From Lotus japonicus (taxonomy: Eukaryota > Streptophyta > Magnoliopsida > Fabales > Fabaceae): a stretch of DNA of 64,000 nucleotides. Each line of letters starts with the position of its first letter. Within the stretch, counting starts at the first letter, position 1. Of this stretch, positions 43,791-54,754 are shown piece by piece. Location: the NCBI RefSeq assembly GCF_012489685.1, contig NC_080044.1:44268964-44332963 (forward strand), given 5' to 3'. The notes under the pieces were generated by a model. It did no database searches, was not told the DNA's origin, and was given only the letters and a program-made list of their open reading frames with translations. The translations under genes were made by a program, and so were the position numbers.

Positions 43791-44180
43791 TTAAAATGGA
43801 GGATTTTTCCTCAACTCTCTACACTGCCTACGCATCGCTGCTTTCTCAAGCTCCAGACGATGCTGACTATGCTCTAAGAGAACCAAGCTCTGGCGCAACT
43901 CCTGCCTCTCAGGACCCTTTGCCACAGTCTCCAGTGCTGATTCAATGGCTCTGATCTCCTCGTATAGCTCCTGCTCCCTCTGGAAGCAAAGCTGCATTTC
44001 TTCAATGAAGCTAAGGAAGCCTCTGAGGATGTTGTCCATCTCTGGACTCAGGCTCATGCCTAGTGGCTGATTTGTTATGCTGTAGATGCTCGGTTCCTCT
44101 GGATGGCGAATATTCATGTAGAGATCTTCATCAAAGGCCTTGATCCTCACCTGCTCGATGCATGTTGTGAATGATGCCAT
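43791..44180 (-). CDS. Antisense ORF upstream of the Sirevirus 3' LTR
   Basis: Intact 129-codon frame on the strand opposite to the element, from ATG 44180 to a stop at 43793-43791. It reads as a real protein: MASFTTCIEQVRIKAFDEDL at the start, then a helical, probably coiled-coil region (EMQLCFQREQELYEEIRAIE) and a basic end (AAMRRQCRELRKNPPF). It has no family I can name. A TATA-like box TATAAAAGG lies 67-75 bases upstream of the ATG (44255-44247, minus strand). All long sense ORFs of the element are broken but this one is not. It may be an element-encoded accessory protein or a captured host exon. Confidence 0.6.
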   Translation of the reverse strand: MASFTTCIEQVRIKAFDEDLYMNIRHPEEPSIYSITNQPLGMSLSPEMDNILRGFLSFIEEMQLCFQREQELYEEIRAIESALETVAKGPERQELRQSLVLLEHSQHRLELEKAAMRRQCRELRKNPPF

Positions 44181-44246
44181 TGCTATTTTCTGCTAAGAGA
44201 ATGATCTGTGAAATGAGATGTGAAGACTACCTTTGTGGATTAACTG

Positions 44247-44255
44247 CCTTTTATA
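44247..44255 (-). promoter_or_regulatory. TATA-like box for the antisense ORF
   Basis: The minus strand reads TATAAAAGG about 70 bases upstream of the ATG at 44180, which would place a start site about 40 bases before the ATG. Sequence-only prediction. Confidence 0.45.
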
Positions 44256-44986
44256 AGCTATGTTAAGTCTGCAGAAGTAAGTGCCGAAGCTGTTTCTCGA
44301 GGATAAGTTATTGGCAACTGAAGCTTCTCTTTACTCCTGTGGCCGGTGGTCAATATTCTGCATATGCATTCTTTCATTTCATTAAATACCTGATTTCTTT
44401 TTAATCTGTTTTTTTTTTATTTATTTCTTCTCCATCTTTTCTAAACTTAGACCTTCTCTAAGGGGGAGTACCTTGTACTTTAAACTAAGTTTTTCACACC
44501 CCAAGCTTTTTGCTTATGACAAAAAGGGGGAGTACAACCCAGTTTTTGATGTGTAAGCTGTGTTAGTGTGATTTATTTTCATTTTGGAGAATTTAAGAGT
44601 TCCACCTTTATGACCATAGATGTGTCAATGGGCAAATACAAGGAATACATTTCACTTCTTCTGTAGTGATATTAGTTTGACTTTGATACCACTTATCGTT
44701 GACTCTGAATACTTATGCGCTCTGATTATTTTATTTCATCTATGTCATGCACCTTTACTCTGAACTCTTACATTATTTAGCTCAGAATCTAGACATTTCT
44801 AACATTTTCATTAAATCTTAGATTCAGGAGGAGCTATGCTCAGAATCAAGCTGTAACTTGGATTCTGAAGGAGAAAAATAAACTATTCACATCAGGATAA
44901 GTCTTAGTCTATATCTCTAAACTCTGAGTGAATTCAGTTTATTGTTTAAGAATTGTTCATCAAAATACTTGGTTTTGTCATCATCA

Positions 44987-44999
44987 AAAAGGGGGAGAT
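44987..44999 (+). other. Polypurine tract
   Basis: aaaaagggggaga directly precedes the 3' LTR start at 45000. It primes plus-strand DNA in LTR elements. Other AAAAAGGGGGAG copies lie near 44460 and 44522, a multiplication typical of Sireviruses. Confidence 0.85.
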
Positions 45000-46103
45000 T
45001 GTAAGATCAAGTTTTGATCGAGTAGTACAACTCTATGTTTTGATGATTACAAGTTAACATAAAGTATGAACAATTATGGTACTCTAACGTGTTTTTCTAA
45101 GTGTGCTATTTACAGGCTCTTACCTCAATTCAATCTCACACAAATCAGAAGCACTGTGCTTAAAGAGTGACCCAAGCAACGCTTTCGCAAAATCTATGTT
45201 CACTCTGAACAGTAGAAAAGCTTCAGAAGATCTGAAGCCTTACAAGCTCTGATATGGACTCAGTCACTTGAAGTTCTGAAGATCCAGACGCTCTGACAAC
45301 CCAGACACTCTGAAGGTTCAGATGTTCTGATGGTGTAGAAGACTCTGAAGATCCAAAAGCTGAAAAGTGGAAACTTTGATGTCCAGAAGCAAGATGACTC
45401 TGAAGACCATGTACTTCCCTCTGAGTTCAGAATCAGAAGATACAACGGTCAGAGGATCTGTGCTTCCCTCTGACTCTGATCAATCAGCTTCACAAGTTCC
45501 AACACGAAGCGCTCCTCTGATCAGAAGTCTACGAGGTTAAGGTCAAGTCACTATCCAAAGTACAAAAGCAAAGTGTACTATCCTGACGACCTACCTAACA
45601 TCCTCAGCCACAGCAGAAGCTGGAATTTCCAGAATTGCCCTCCAACGGTAGCATTTCCATGCAACGTTCAAACCCTATTCCTTGGAGTATAAATAGAGGC
45701 TGAAGATTGAAAGAAGCGGCTAGAAGCACTTACACACGCGCAAGCAATATTCAAACATTCTAAGCTTTCTTTCATCTTGAATTTCATTGTGTTTACTATA
45801 AGCTTTTTAGAAGCATTCTCTTTGTAAACAAGAACTTCATATACAGTTGTATAGTTTGCCTTTAGGAGATCAAGGTTGATCGGATCCTAGAGAAGACTAA
45901 GAGAGTGAATCTTAGTGTGAGCTAAGTCAGTGTACTGTTAGTCACTTGTAGGTTTCAAGTACAGTTGTAACACATACCTGATTAGTGGATTGCCTTCATT
46001 CTAAGAAGGAAGAAATCACCTTAACGGGTGGACTGGATTAGCTTGAGTGATTTATCAAGTGAACCAGGATAAAATCATTTGTGTGCTTTCCTTATCTCTT
46101 ATC
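45000..46103 (+). mobile_element. 3' LTR of the Sirevirus-like element, 3' truncated
   Basis: It follows 27887-28991 with about ten differences by eye, including TATAAATAG at 45688-45696. It diverges near 46103, so about 105 bp of the LTR end and any right-hand target duplication (TTAGC expected from 27882-27886) are missing. Confidence 0.88.
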
Positions 46104-46610
46104 TCTGTACTTTTATCTTTGGTGATTGAAAACAAGAAAGTTACCAGAGAGACTGCAATCAAGAGTGACCAGAGAGTTAAGGGTTCTTTGGAAGTTAGAT
46201 GCACTTTCAGCTTCTGTCAAAAGGGATAAATTTTACGGAAATGGTCCTTTGGAACCGTGTACGAAGACTTCACTGAGTAATTAATTTTATATATTATGAC
46301 ATTCTAATTTTTTGTCGGTTGCACAAATTTCAATCTATGCAACAAGGGTTTCAATTTAAGACTTTTTGACCACTTTACTTAACATTTTAGATTCTTCTAT
46401 TTCATCTGTTGTTTAATATGTTGGTAATTCTTCATATCTATCACTTGTGCTATTGTCGTCATGTTCATGAAGAATGTCAAACGAGTTCCCGTTGATCTCA
46501 ATCAAGCTTATAAGAAAATACTTTTTGTCAACTTTGCTCATCATTTATGACTCTTCTATTTTATACGTTGATTAATATATTTTTAAAAATCAAAGTATTA
46601 ATTGATGTAT
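46104..46610. other. Unassigned, perhaps Helitron body
   Basis: Non-coding sequence between the broken LTR and a Helitron-like 3' end. If that end is real, this may be its body, but I cannot find a 5' terminus. Confidence 0.3.
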
Positions 46611-46660
46611 CAAATACAATAGACATATTCCCTGTGCAACGCGCGGGTAAAATACACTAA
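46611..46660 (+). mobile_element. Helitron-like 3' terminus
   Basis: A short GC hairpin (CCTGTGCAACGCGCGGG) is followed by TAAAATACACTAA and then T. This suits the Helitron rule of a hairpin about 10 bases before CTRR, with insertion before T. A diverged copy in the opposite orientation lies at 47962-48010. Confidence 0.5.
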
Positions 46661-46813
46661 TTTAGTTAAATTGAACAATTGCAAATCTCATTTTGATCGA
46701 ATGAGAATACCTCTCTTACACACAAAAAATACTTGAATTTAAAATTATCCTAACGCGGGAGGCCAAATTCCAGACTTTTACTTATAATAAAATGTTTATT
46801 ATTCCCCTTTTTA

Positions 46814-47143
46814 TTGAGATCAGTAACAAATAAATTACAAATTAAAATTGATCTCCACCTAGACACAGTATTATGTTTCTCAGATTGTAAACAGGTTGTG
46901 GAAGTGTTTAGCACAGCAGCTGACGTCTCAACATTCTGGGCGCGAGACACCATCACACGAATCCGGACATTAGTGTTGCGGGAATGGAAAGTTGAATTTT
47001 GTTATGTCCCAAGGGAGAGGAATAATGCGGCTGATTCCTTAGCTCGTGAAGCCTCAAGAGAAGGGTCTCAGCGTAGAGTTTGGTCTACTCCGTCATCTAG
47101 TATTATTGCGTCATTGTATTTAGACGCTTCAGCGGAGACTTGA
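46814..47143 (+). pseudogene. RNase H-like (RVT_3) domain fragment
   Basis: The open frame shows the C-terminal half of the plant RNase H-like domain: CFSDCKQVVEVF with its Asp, then VLREWKVEFCYVPRERNNAA and DSLAREA. In plants such domains occur in LINE polyproteins and in single-domain genes. The N-terminal half is absent or unreadable, so it is a truncated remnant. The frame ends at 47143. Confidence 0.68.
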
Positions 47144-47961
47144 AACTAGCAAAATTGAACAAGCATAGCAATTTCTTTTCTTTTCTTTCAATGGAGGGAA
47201 AACTAAGCACTAACTACACCTGATGTGATAAGATATGGTAGATGAGGAAAAAATCAAAAACAAAACAAATAATGGATATTGCATGTGTTGCATTCATTTT
47301 AATTTTTGCATCTTTTTCTTCTATAATATCAATGCTATTCTGTTTTATATGTTAATTAGTGTATAAGTGGGGGAGGTTAGGTCAATTTTGTTGTCAAGTA
47401 TAATGTCTAGAGAGCAGAGACTGATCGAACCAAAGTTAAATAAAAGAGTGGGGCTACCAGCTGCTACATTACATTACATAATAACAAAGTCTCACATAAC
47501 ATAGCAACCTTTTCTCCCACCAATCTCAGATCACAGCATATGGTGTCTGTCAGTGATGCATTTTCAACTCTTTTCCTTTCCTTTGCCTCCACGTTGCTTT
47601 GTTGCCTTCTTCACCCTTTCCTCTCTGTCATTGCCATAATTCATGATGCCATTCACTTATTTTGGCACGTACCCCCATTTCAAATCCCCTTCCCACTCAA
47701 TATAATTTCTTCACCTACCTTGGCAGACAATTTATCTCAATAACATTTAGTAAACAAATTAAGATGAATGGTTGACATCAAATTTTTACCTTAATTAGTC
47801 AAAATTGGTTTGTAGTGTTATCAAAATTGTCTAGCTTTTCAAGTTTTGTATGTCCAAAATCTTTTCAACTTCCATTCACAAGCATGGAATGGAATGCACC
47901 TTTTGAATTCTAGCTCTATGAATTTTGAGATTATAATCAACATCTCTTTTTACAAAATTAA
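47144..47961. other. No recognised gene
   Basis: A 67-codon frame at 47540-47743 (ATG, hydrophobic N-terminal half) could encode a small membrane peptide but has no supporting features. The rest is AT-rich. Confidence 0.35.
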
Positions 47962-48015
47962 CTAGTGTTTTTTACCCGCGCGTTGCACGGGGAATTTGTC
48001 TATTGTATTTGATAA
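47962..48015 (-). mobile_element. Helitron-like 3' terminus, opposite orientation
   Basis: On the minus strand: CCCCGTGCAACGCGCGGG, TAAAAAACACTAG, then T. It shares about 50 bases with the 46611-46660 end. The body would extend rightwards to an unknown 5' end. Confidence 0.5.
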
Positions 48016-49019
48016 ATCCATCGATATTTTAAATTATAAAAAATTTAAGATACTAAGAAGGTAAGAATAATCATAATAAAGATGTAGATATTTAAATAGC
48101 ATAAATTCAGACACTCAATTCTAGTGTTTTGTAAAGCTTTGCATATATGAGTTATAACTGAATCTTGTTTGCGAAGATGTATACCCGTGTTACATAAAAG
48201 ATATTGCTTTTGTGTTTTAGATATGTAACAATACATAAATATATAATTATTGTTTACATTATTAAAAGTACACTTAAGTTATGTAAAAATGTTTTTTTTT
48301 TCACTCGTACAAATTTCATTTTTCATGTTAAATGTTCCTTCCTGTGAGATCTCGTAACTCAAATATGTTAGCACTAATAGATTTATAGTATATATGTATT
48401 AATATTTTTTATTCCTCATACTATTCTTACTATCAAATTATTATAGTTATATACAGATATAAATATAATTACTCTTAACTTTTCTTTACCTAATCTGAAC
48501 GGTTCAACTTTTAACTATTCTTCTTCTTCCACCTCTTCCCTCTAATAGTATTGGATGACTCCAAGCTCTAAAACTCACTAATTAATATTCGACACTTCAT
48601 TAGTGAATCATCAAATATATTCCATAAGTATTAATTGGATATGACATCATACCATCTAAAAATTCACATTTCACCTACTTCTTTGATCCCCTTGAAGTGC
48701 TACTGCTGAGATGCTTTTTAAGAAATGTTAGGACGTTAAAAAAAATGTCAGGATTTTTTAAAAATGTTGAGTTAATTATTCCATTAAAAATAATTTGGTT
48801 ATAGTATTATTTTAAAATAGGGTTCTGTTATGTGTGCGTGTGTAATCCCTTTACCAAATCTACAAATATATTAATTAATTATTGAACCAATATATTATAG
48901 AAATCATTTTTTAGGGAGTTAAATAAGATTTTTTTGAAAGATGAGTAAAAAAAGATTACTGTCTAATTAAATAGTGCAAAGTAGTAGTATATTATTAACC
49001 CAAAAAAAATTCGCTTAAA
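48016..49019. other. No gene; possibly Helitron body
   Basis: AT-rich with no open frame of interest. Confidence 0.35.
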
Positions 49020-49218
49020 TCTGAATGTTATTAATGTTCTTTTCGTTTCCCAGTTCTAGTAGTTGTGTTATCTTTCTCTTCTTTTCTAGTTGTATTGTCT
49101 TTGTTTTCTTTGTATTTGCTAGTGATGGGCTTTTGCTGCTTGTACGGTGCTTTGGGTGGTTTTAACCACTCATGCTTTATTATTAATATATAACTTGTTT
49201 ATTCTCAAAAAAAATATG
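49020..49218 (+). mobile_element. LINE-like 3' tail
   Basis: T/G-rich sequence (ttctagttgtattgtctttg and similar), then taatatataactt and an A run near 49207. It resembles the tails of plant LINEs. No coding part. Confidence 0.3.
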
Positions 49219-49439
49219 AATGGCATTTATTATGATATTTATTCCCGTAAAAAAAATACTCGCATTTCGCAACAATAATTTTAAATAAGAATTTAATGTA
49301 TGATAAATGGAAACAATATAGAATCAACCGCAGTCCGCAACTAATGAGAAATTCTGCCAAGTTCACCTAGCAACCATCAAATCTCTGCGTGTCCATGATA
49401 GTTTTGTGGACCCTTAGCATCAGATCATCTCCCTTTTCC

Positions 49440-49870
49440 TAGAATTACATTAAATAAAAATAAGATGAATTAAGAAAAAATCAAGAAATAAACAACTTAA
49501 ATACTAATCAAATCTAAAATTAAAAAATGTACTAATTAAAGATAGATAAAAACTGTCAAAATCTAGCAAATCACAATAAAAACTCATAAAATTATGAATT
49601 AAATAAAAATCCGAAAATTCAATAAAAATACCATAAAAATCAATTGATACTCTAAAAATACATCAAAAATAAAATAAAAGACCCAAGATAAAATCAAGAA
49701 ATAAACAACCTAAATCTCTAATCAAATATAAAATTTAAAAATGTACTAATTAAAGATAGATAAAAACTACCAAAATCTAGCAAATCACAATAAAAACTCA
49801 TAAAATCCTGAATTAAATAAAAATTCGAAAATTCAATAAAATGCCATAAAAATTAATTAATCCTTTGTTT
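49440..49870. repeat. AT-rich repeat, two units of about 215 bp
   Basis: Words such as caaatcacaataaaaactca followed by taaaat, and gtactaattaaagatagata, recur at about 49530-49600 and 49743-49800. Shared with 25020-25575. Confidence 0.65.
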
Positions 49871-50135
49871 TTCAATATTAAATCTGCATGAAGATTTTTT
49901 TTCTAGAATGTTTTGCCACCTGACACCCCCATATCATCCCAAAAATATATATACAAATTTTGTTTTTCTTGACTTTGAAATAAATATTTTTATTACATAT
50001 TTTTTAAAACACTATTAAATCTGCATTAAAATTTTTTTTCTTAACTTTGAAATACGTATTTTTAAAACACTATTAAATCTGCATTTAATTTTTTTTTCAA
50101 AACTTTGAAATACATGTTTTTACATATATTTTAAA
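49871..50135. repeat. Imperfect tandem repeat of about 65-80 bp
   Basis: The string ctattaaatctgcat with a following T-run and actttgaaata recurs about three times (near 49880, 50010 and 50075). Simple minisatellite. Confidence 0.55.
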
Positions 50136-51269
50136 AAACAACATTCACGTTACATTTTGTTTTTAATATTTGGGAATATTTTATTTATATTTAAATATCA
50201 TAACCTATTAAATGTGATCAATTTTTTTGTAGGAAATATTTGTCATTTATGGTGAAAAAACTTTATTAACATTAAATATATTAATATAAAGATGAAATTA
50301 AAAAAATTTAATCATTCAAAATTATTTGTAGGTAAAATATTATATCTTACTTAAACTTTAAAAATATAAATGGGAGAATATAAAATTATGAATTAGACAT
50401 TTAATTAAAGTAAACTATTTTTCAATTTGAACAATCATGCATGATTGAGGTCATTTATTTACCATTTTTTTCTTCAAATTGTTGGGCGTTTGGTTTAAAA
50501 TGCAGGCTATTTTTCCTCTGCCCTTGGCACTTGGTTCTTTCCAGTAGCGGCATGGATTTCACATCGGTGAAAATTATGGATAATGCTAATTTGTATGAAT
50601 GTTATGCAAACGAATACCTATCATTGGTTAAAATTTCCTTATCATGCGGCATTCATCCTTATTTTCCTGCAAAAGCTAATTTTAATTGATGGAAATTAAA
50701 ATTCACGTGTTTCTCCCAAAAAAAAGTGAATCTGGATATACAATAGAAATTTTCAAATAGTCTTATTATATAATTGCAAAAGAAAAAAAAAACATTGACA
50801 GTGAATATAAGAAAGAAAACAACTATAACTGTACCGTTGCATGTGGTATAAGATCAGAAATAACAAACCTTTGAACCAAAGACATTTTTGAAGAAGATTG
50901 ATGAAGAAAAAAATATATAGAACATTGTGCATTAGAAAAAAAGAAGAAAAAAAAATCTCAATTGTAAAGATGCAGGTATATAAGGAAAAAACCTTTGGTA
51001 TGACCCTTTTTTTTTCTTCCTCACACTGTATATTGCACACTTCAGTGCTTGACACAATTTATAGCACTCTTATAAAAAAAATTGATATCGTGGTCAATCT
51101 ATAAAAAAATTGTCTTAAATTACTATAATTAAATTATATGTACACAATTTATAGCATCATAATAAAAAACATTAAAACTCATTGTCAATTTAAAATATTT
51201 TATCTTAAATTACTATAATTAAAGAGATGAGAAGTTTATTTTGATACAAAGTCATGTTCATCTATTATC
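50136..51269. other. No feature recognised
   Basis: AT-rich. A short motif (taaattactataattaaa) occurs at about 51113 and 51205. No supportable gene. Confidence 0.45.
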
Positions 51270-53447
51270 TGTAAGGCCCAAGTTTTAACGCTTTGGATAA
51301 GTGAATAAAATAAAAAAGTTTATTTGATTAAGATAAATTTGTGAAGGAAAAAGGTTCAGGAAAAGTCCAAGAATTTATCGAAAAACCGATAAGAGTTATA
51401 GCACGACTAACATACGCTTAATCCTAGGTCAAAGGTATTAGTGAATAGTTAATTTACGCTTTAGGACACGATGGAAACTAATTCCAAAAATCCTCAGAGA
51501 AATGTTAAAACTTCTCTTTTCCGTCCTTAAACAATTATTTCGATGCGAAATCCTGGAAAGTACGAACGTCAAATTCCAATTCTCGGAAGTTTGCCGAAAT
51601 GGAATCCCTGATAGTTCGAGAAACCTAAGATCGACAGACGATGAAGACTTTTTCTATTCGGAGCTGCAAATGAAGATTCCACCCGCGTTCTCCTATTTCT
51701 CTCGTCATTCCTAATCTTTCTTCAGAAGGAAGTTTTCTCATCCGACGATCACTGCAAAAAGTAGTTTTTCGGGATAAACCGACTTGAACCGACTCACACC
51801 GATTTGGTATCATTTGGTTTAATTCCAAGAATCCTGTTTTGAGTTCTGGAATTCTGTCGCCAGAACCTATCTTAGAATGCGCAGAGGAACGCGCAGGAAA
51901 AATCGGAATCGCAAAAAAATCATTTTTCCGCATTTTCCAAAACCTATAAATAGCTTAAAAATTAGATTTTTTGCCAAAAACTACCCATTTCCCTCCCCAA
52001 ACCCGCGAGCATCAAGAGAGAGAGAGAGATCCGGATCTTCGTCGTTTCTTGCCCGTTTGCTTCACCGATCGTCGCTAATCGAAGACCTCGAGGTAGGTAA
52101 ACTATACTCTCCTTCGAATCGTCGTTTCTGTCCACTTCTCCTACGTCTTTCTGAGTTCAAAATTTTGAGGTTTTTGAAAAACTGTTCAAATACGCTAATT
52201 TCAGTGTCTAAACTTCTTCCCTGCATGCTCCTGAGCGTGTTCTGCGGATTAGATTTTGTCAAATGTCGACGAAATGCCGCCGGGATCAATTTCTACCTTA
52301 AATACCCATTTTTCGGCAAAGTCGCAACCTTTGGGCTGAAATCTATCGACCTGGCTTAGTGCTAGTAGTATTTGTCGTCATAAACGTCGTTGTGGACGTC
52401 CTCATCCAATTTGTTTTTCAAAAATCCAATTTTGAAATTTTGAGCTAAAAATAATGACCAAACTACCCCTATATCAGTTTTCGATCCGAAAATTTTTCCG
52501 AGCTTAGAACCGTCTTAGTTACGGCTTATGTTAACCTAGGAACCAAGTTTGATCGAAGAAAAATCGACCCTCCCAATTAAAGGAAGTGGCCGAGAGCTAT
52601 ATCAAGGGGGGGGGGGGAAGAATCCGATTTTTCGAAAACTTGTCTTAACGCGTTAGATTGTCGTACCACGGAGGTTGTAGTGTACCGTGTGACCCTAGGA
52701 CTCTTTGATTGCTGAGTTTCTGACTCTTGGTGTTGATTTCTGTGATTTTTGCTTAAGGTTCTTTTGAGGAGATTCCTGGAGAACAAGGAGAAGAGCGTGA
52801 AGGACACTTGGAGGAGGAAGCTGGAAGACCCACCGGTGAGGGCTACTCTCTGAATTACTAGATAATGCTTTAGGGGTCAACAAATTCGACTTGATTTATG
52901 TGTTATGCACTAAATTGCTAAATGTCTGAATTGTTCTCTGAGGCTTCGGCCGACCTTGCTGAGTATTTGATGCCATGATATTGTGTGCTAAATGATTCAC
53001 ATGCTACGTGCTACATGGTTAACTTAGGATGTGTTGGAGTATGCTGTTTATGCTTTTGACTGAGCTGTTTTATTTATGCTATTCCACTTGTACCTGAGAT
53101 TCTGAGGAGTGAGGATTACGGGCAGGTCATGCCAAATTTTTATGAGATTTTGAGAGAGTTTTAAAGGACGAACGGAGTTCGGACCTTGTTATGTTTTAAT
53201 GGATCGAGACCTTCTCAGGGAATTATTTGAGATTATGGGATCTCTGAAAACTCTTAGGAAGTACTATAAGATTAAAATGAAAACTATTTTATCACGGAAA
53301 ACTCATAAGACATTAATCAATTTCTAAATCCTTTGAACAATAATAATACCCTTAGATAAGAGCTTAGAGCCTGAATATTAGTTTGGGAAATATGAGAAGT
53401 GTCGTCGAGTCCACGTTTTGAGGAAATATACAAGTCTTCGAGTATGT

Positions 53448-53605
53448 TGAAACTCTTTCGCTCGATGAGCAGTTTAATGTTTGGCTATCTAAAGTTTAGC
53501 CGGAGACTATAAGTTTCCAAGTACTTCGGTACCTTTTCGCTCGATGAGCAGTTTATTGATTGGCTATCTAAAGTTTAGCCGGGAACCATGAGTTCCAAAG
53601 TATCT
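53448..53605. repeat. Two-unit repeat of about 83 bp in LTR C
   Basis: cgctcgatgagcagttta and ggctatctaaagtttagccg each occur twice. LTR A has a single diverged copy of this unit (20375-20425) directly before its own minisatellite. Confidence 0.85.
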
Positions 53606-54277
53606 TCTTCTTCTTTTGATTAATTCATTTTGTCGCAGAATCGACATTTGCCTTAGGGTATTTTTTTTAGAGACTTTAAGTTATTTAGAACACGTGGCGA
53701 CGTGTCGGGTGAGGTCGGAGACGTTGTTTGGCTAATCGCTTGCATTCATGCACTCATTTTGAGGTTAATACACGGCGTGATACCGGACCTCGGTGGATTC
53801 CAAAATGGTCATAAGACCCGGATTTCCATATTTAGAACACTATGGTGTTTCTTAGTAGCAGACGGAATGGCAGACCTACGGGTTCACTGCTGATCTGACT
53901 ACTTTTGTGTGGTGTAAGAGACACGCGAGCAGGAAGGTACCCACCGTGGCTGGTGTTAGGGCCGCCTCGTTGATGTCCATCCTTCTTCCGGAATGCATTT
54001 TGTTACCCAGCATTGCATTTCATGCAACATACATGCTGACTTAGTTGCTGAGTGTGATTGGTACCTGTTTATCATATTTGAGGCATGCTATTTGTTATTA
54101 TGATTTCTTATATTCATTATGATACTTGCAACCCTAGGAAGTCATCCCTAAAATTATAAGCCTGAGAGGCAAATATTTATTATCCTATATTATATCTGGT
54201 TTTATTATTTATATAATTCTTTGGAGTTGACCCTCGCGTCTGCTGTGTGTGTTTGGGCGGACTACGCCATTTGTCAG

Positions 54278-54754
54278 ATGAGTATGGCGGATTGGTTTAC
54301 GATGGTCAGCCCCTCGGGGGGGACCAGGTACGAGATGCTTGATCAGGACGACCCAGGTGCATGGGTGGTCGACCCCATAGGCCACCGTGCGACCTACACC
54401 GGTCGGATCATGGAGGACCGTGTTGACCGATTCGGACGCTTGACGGAGGGGGTGATGAGGAGACACATAGTGAGCTTCAACCTGCCGCCTGGGGTGCATT
54501 GTGGACCCGGCCTGGGAGGACCACCACCACCATCATCTTCGGATGATGAGGACCCCTCTGAGGAGGTGCCAGTGGGTGGGTTCTCGACGGAGTCTAGTCC
54601 GTCTGTAGCTGCTGTCATCGAGGATCTTGTTCCGGGCCCCGAGCCCAATAGGCCAGTGCAGGAGCGCATCAGGGTGGACAGAGAGGGTAGTGTTGTGTAT
54701 GTCGACCTAGTCGTCCTGGATGCAGATTCGGACGACGACCGCGCTAGCATGTAG
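54278..54754 (+). CDS. ORF embedded in LTR C
   Basis: Intact 158-codon frame from ATG 54278 to TAG 54752-54754, in an LTR. It starts MSMADWFTMVSPSGGTRYEM. It then has an Arg/Asp-rich part (RIMEDRVDRFGRLTEG), a Pro stretch followed by SSSDDEDPSEE, and an acidic end (LDADSDDDRASM). It is more GC-rich than its surroundings. LTR D has the same start (ATG 55655, minus strand, MSIADWFTMVYPSGETR) and then a deletion; LTR E matches D. LTR A has MSLAG and a stop. Thus a shared ORF start is seen in four LTRs, full length only here. Function unknown. Confidence 0.55.
   Translation: MSMADWFTMVSPSGGTRYEMLDQDDPGAWVVDPIGHRATYTGRIMEDRVDRFGRLTEGVMRRHIVSFNLPPGVHCGPGLGGPPPPSSSDDEDPSEEVPVGGFSTESSPSVAAVIEDLVPGPEPNRPVQERIRVDREGSVVYVDLVVLDADSDDDRASM

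Larger units (their letters stand above)
27887..46103 (+). mobile_element. Sirevirus-like Ty1/copia element with nested insertions
   Basis: This is the largest unit of the window. It has 5' LTR 27887-29096, PBS 29099-29110, gag, protease, integrase, RT, RNase H, an extra env-like ORF, a polypurine tract (44987-44999) and a 3' LTR from 45000 that is cut off near 46103. The order protease-integrase-RT is that of copia. The extra ORF after RNase H is characteristic of Sireviruses. Two insertions are nested in it: a LINE (32096-35389) and a solo LTR (40424-43353). Without them the element is about 12 kb. It carries at least six nonsense codons and several frameshifts, so it is dead, although the LTRs differ at only about ten sites over 1.1 kb by eye. 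Confidence 0.92.

Noticed and set aside
47540..47743. 67-codon ORF with hydrophobic half
   Set aside because: Possible small peptide, but no conserved motif and no promoter evidence beyond AT-rich sequence.
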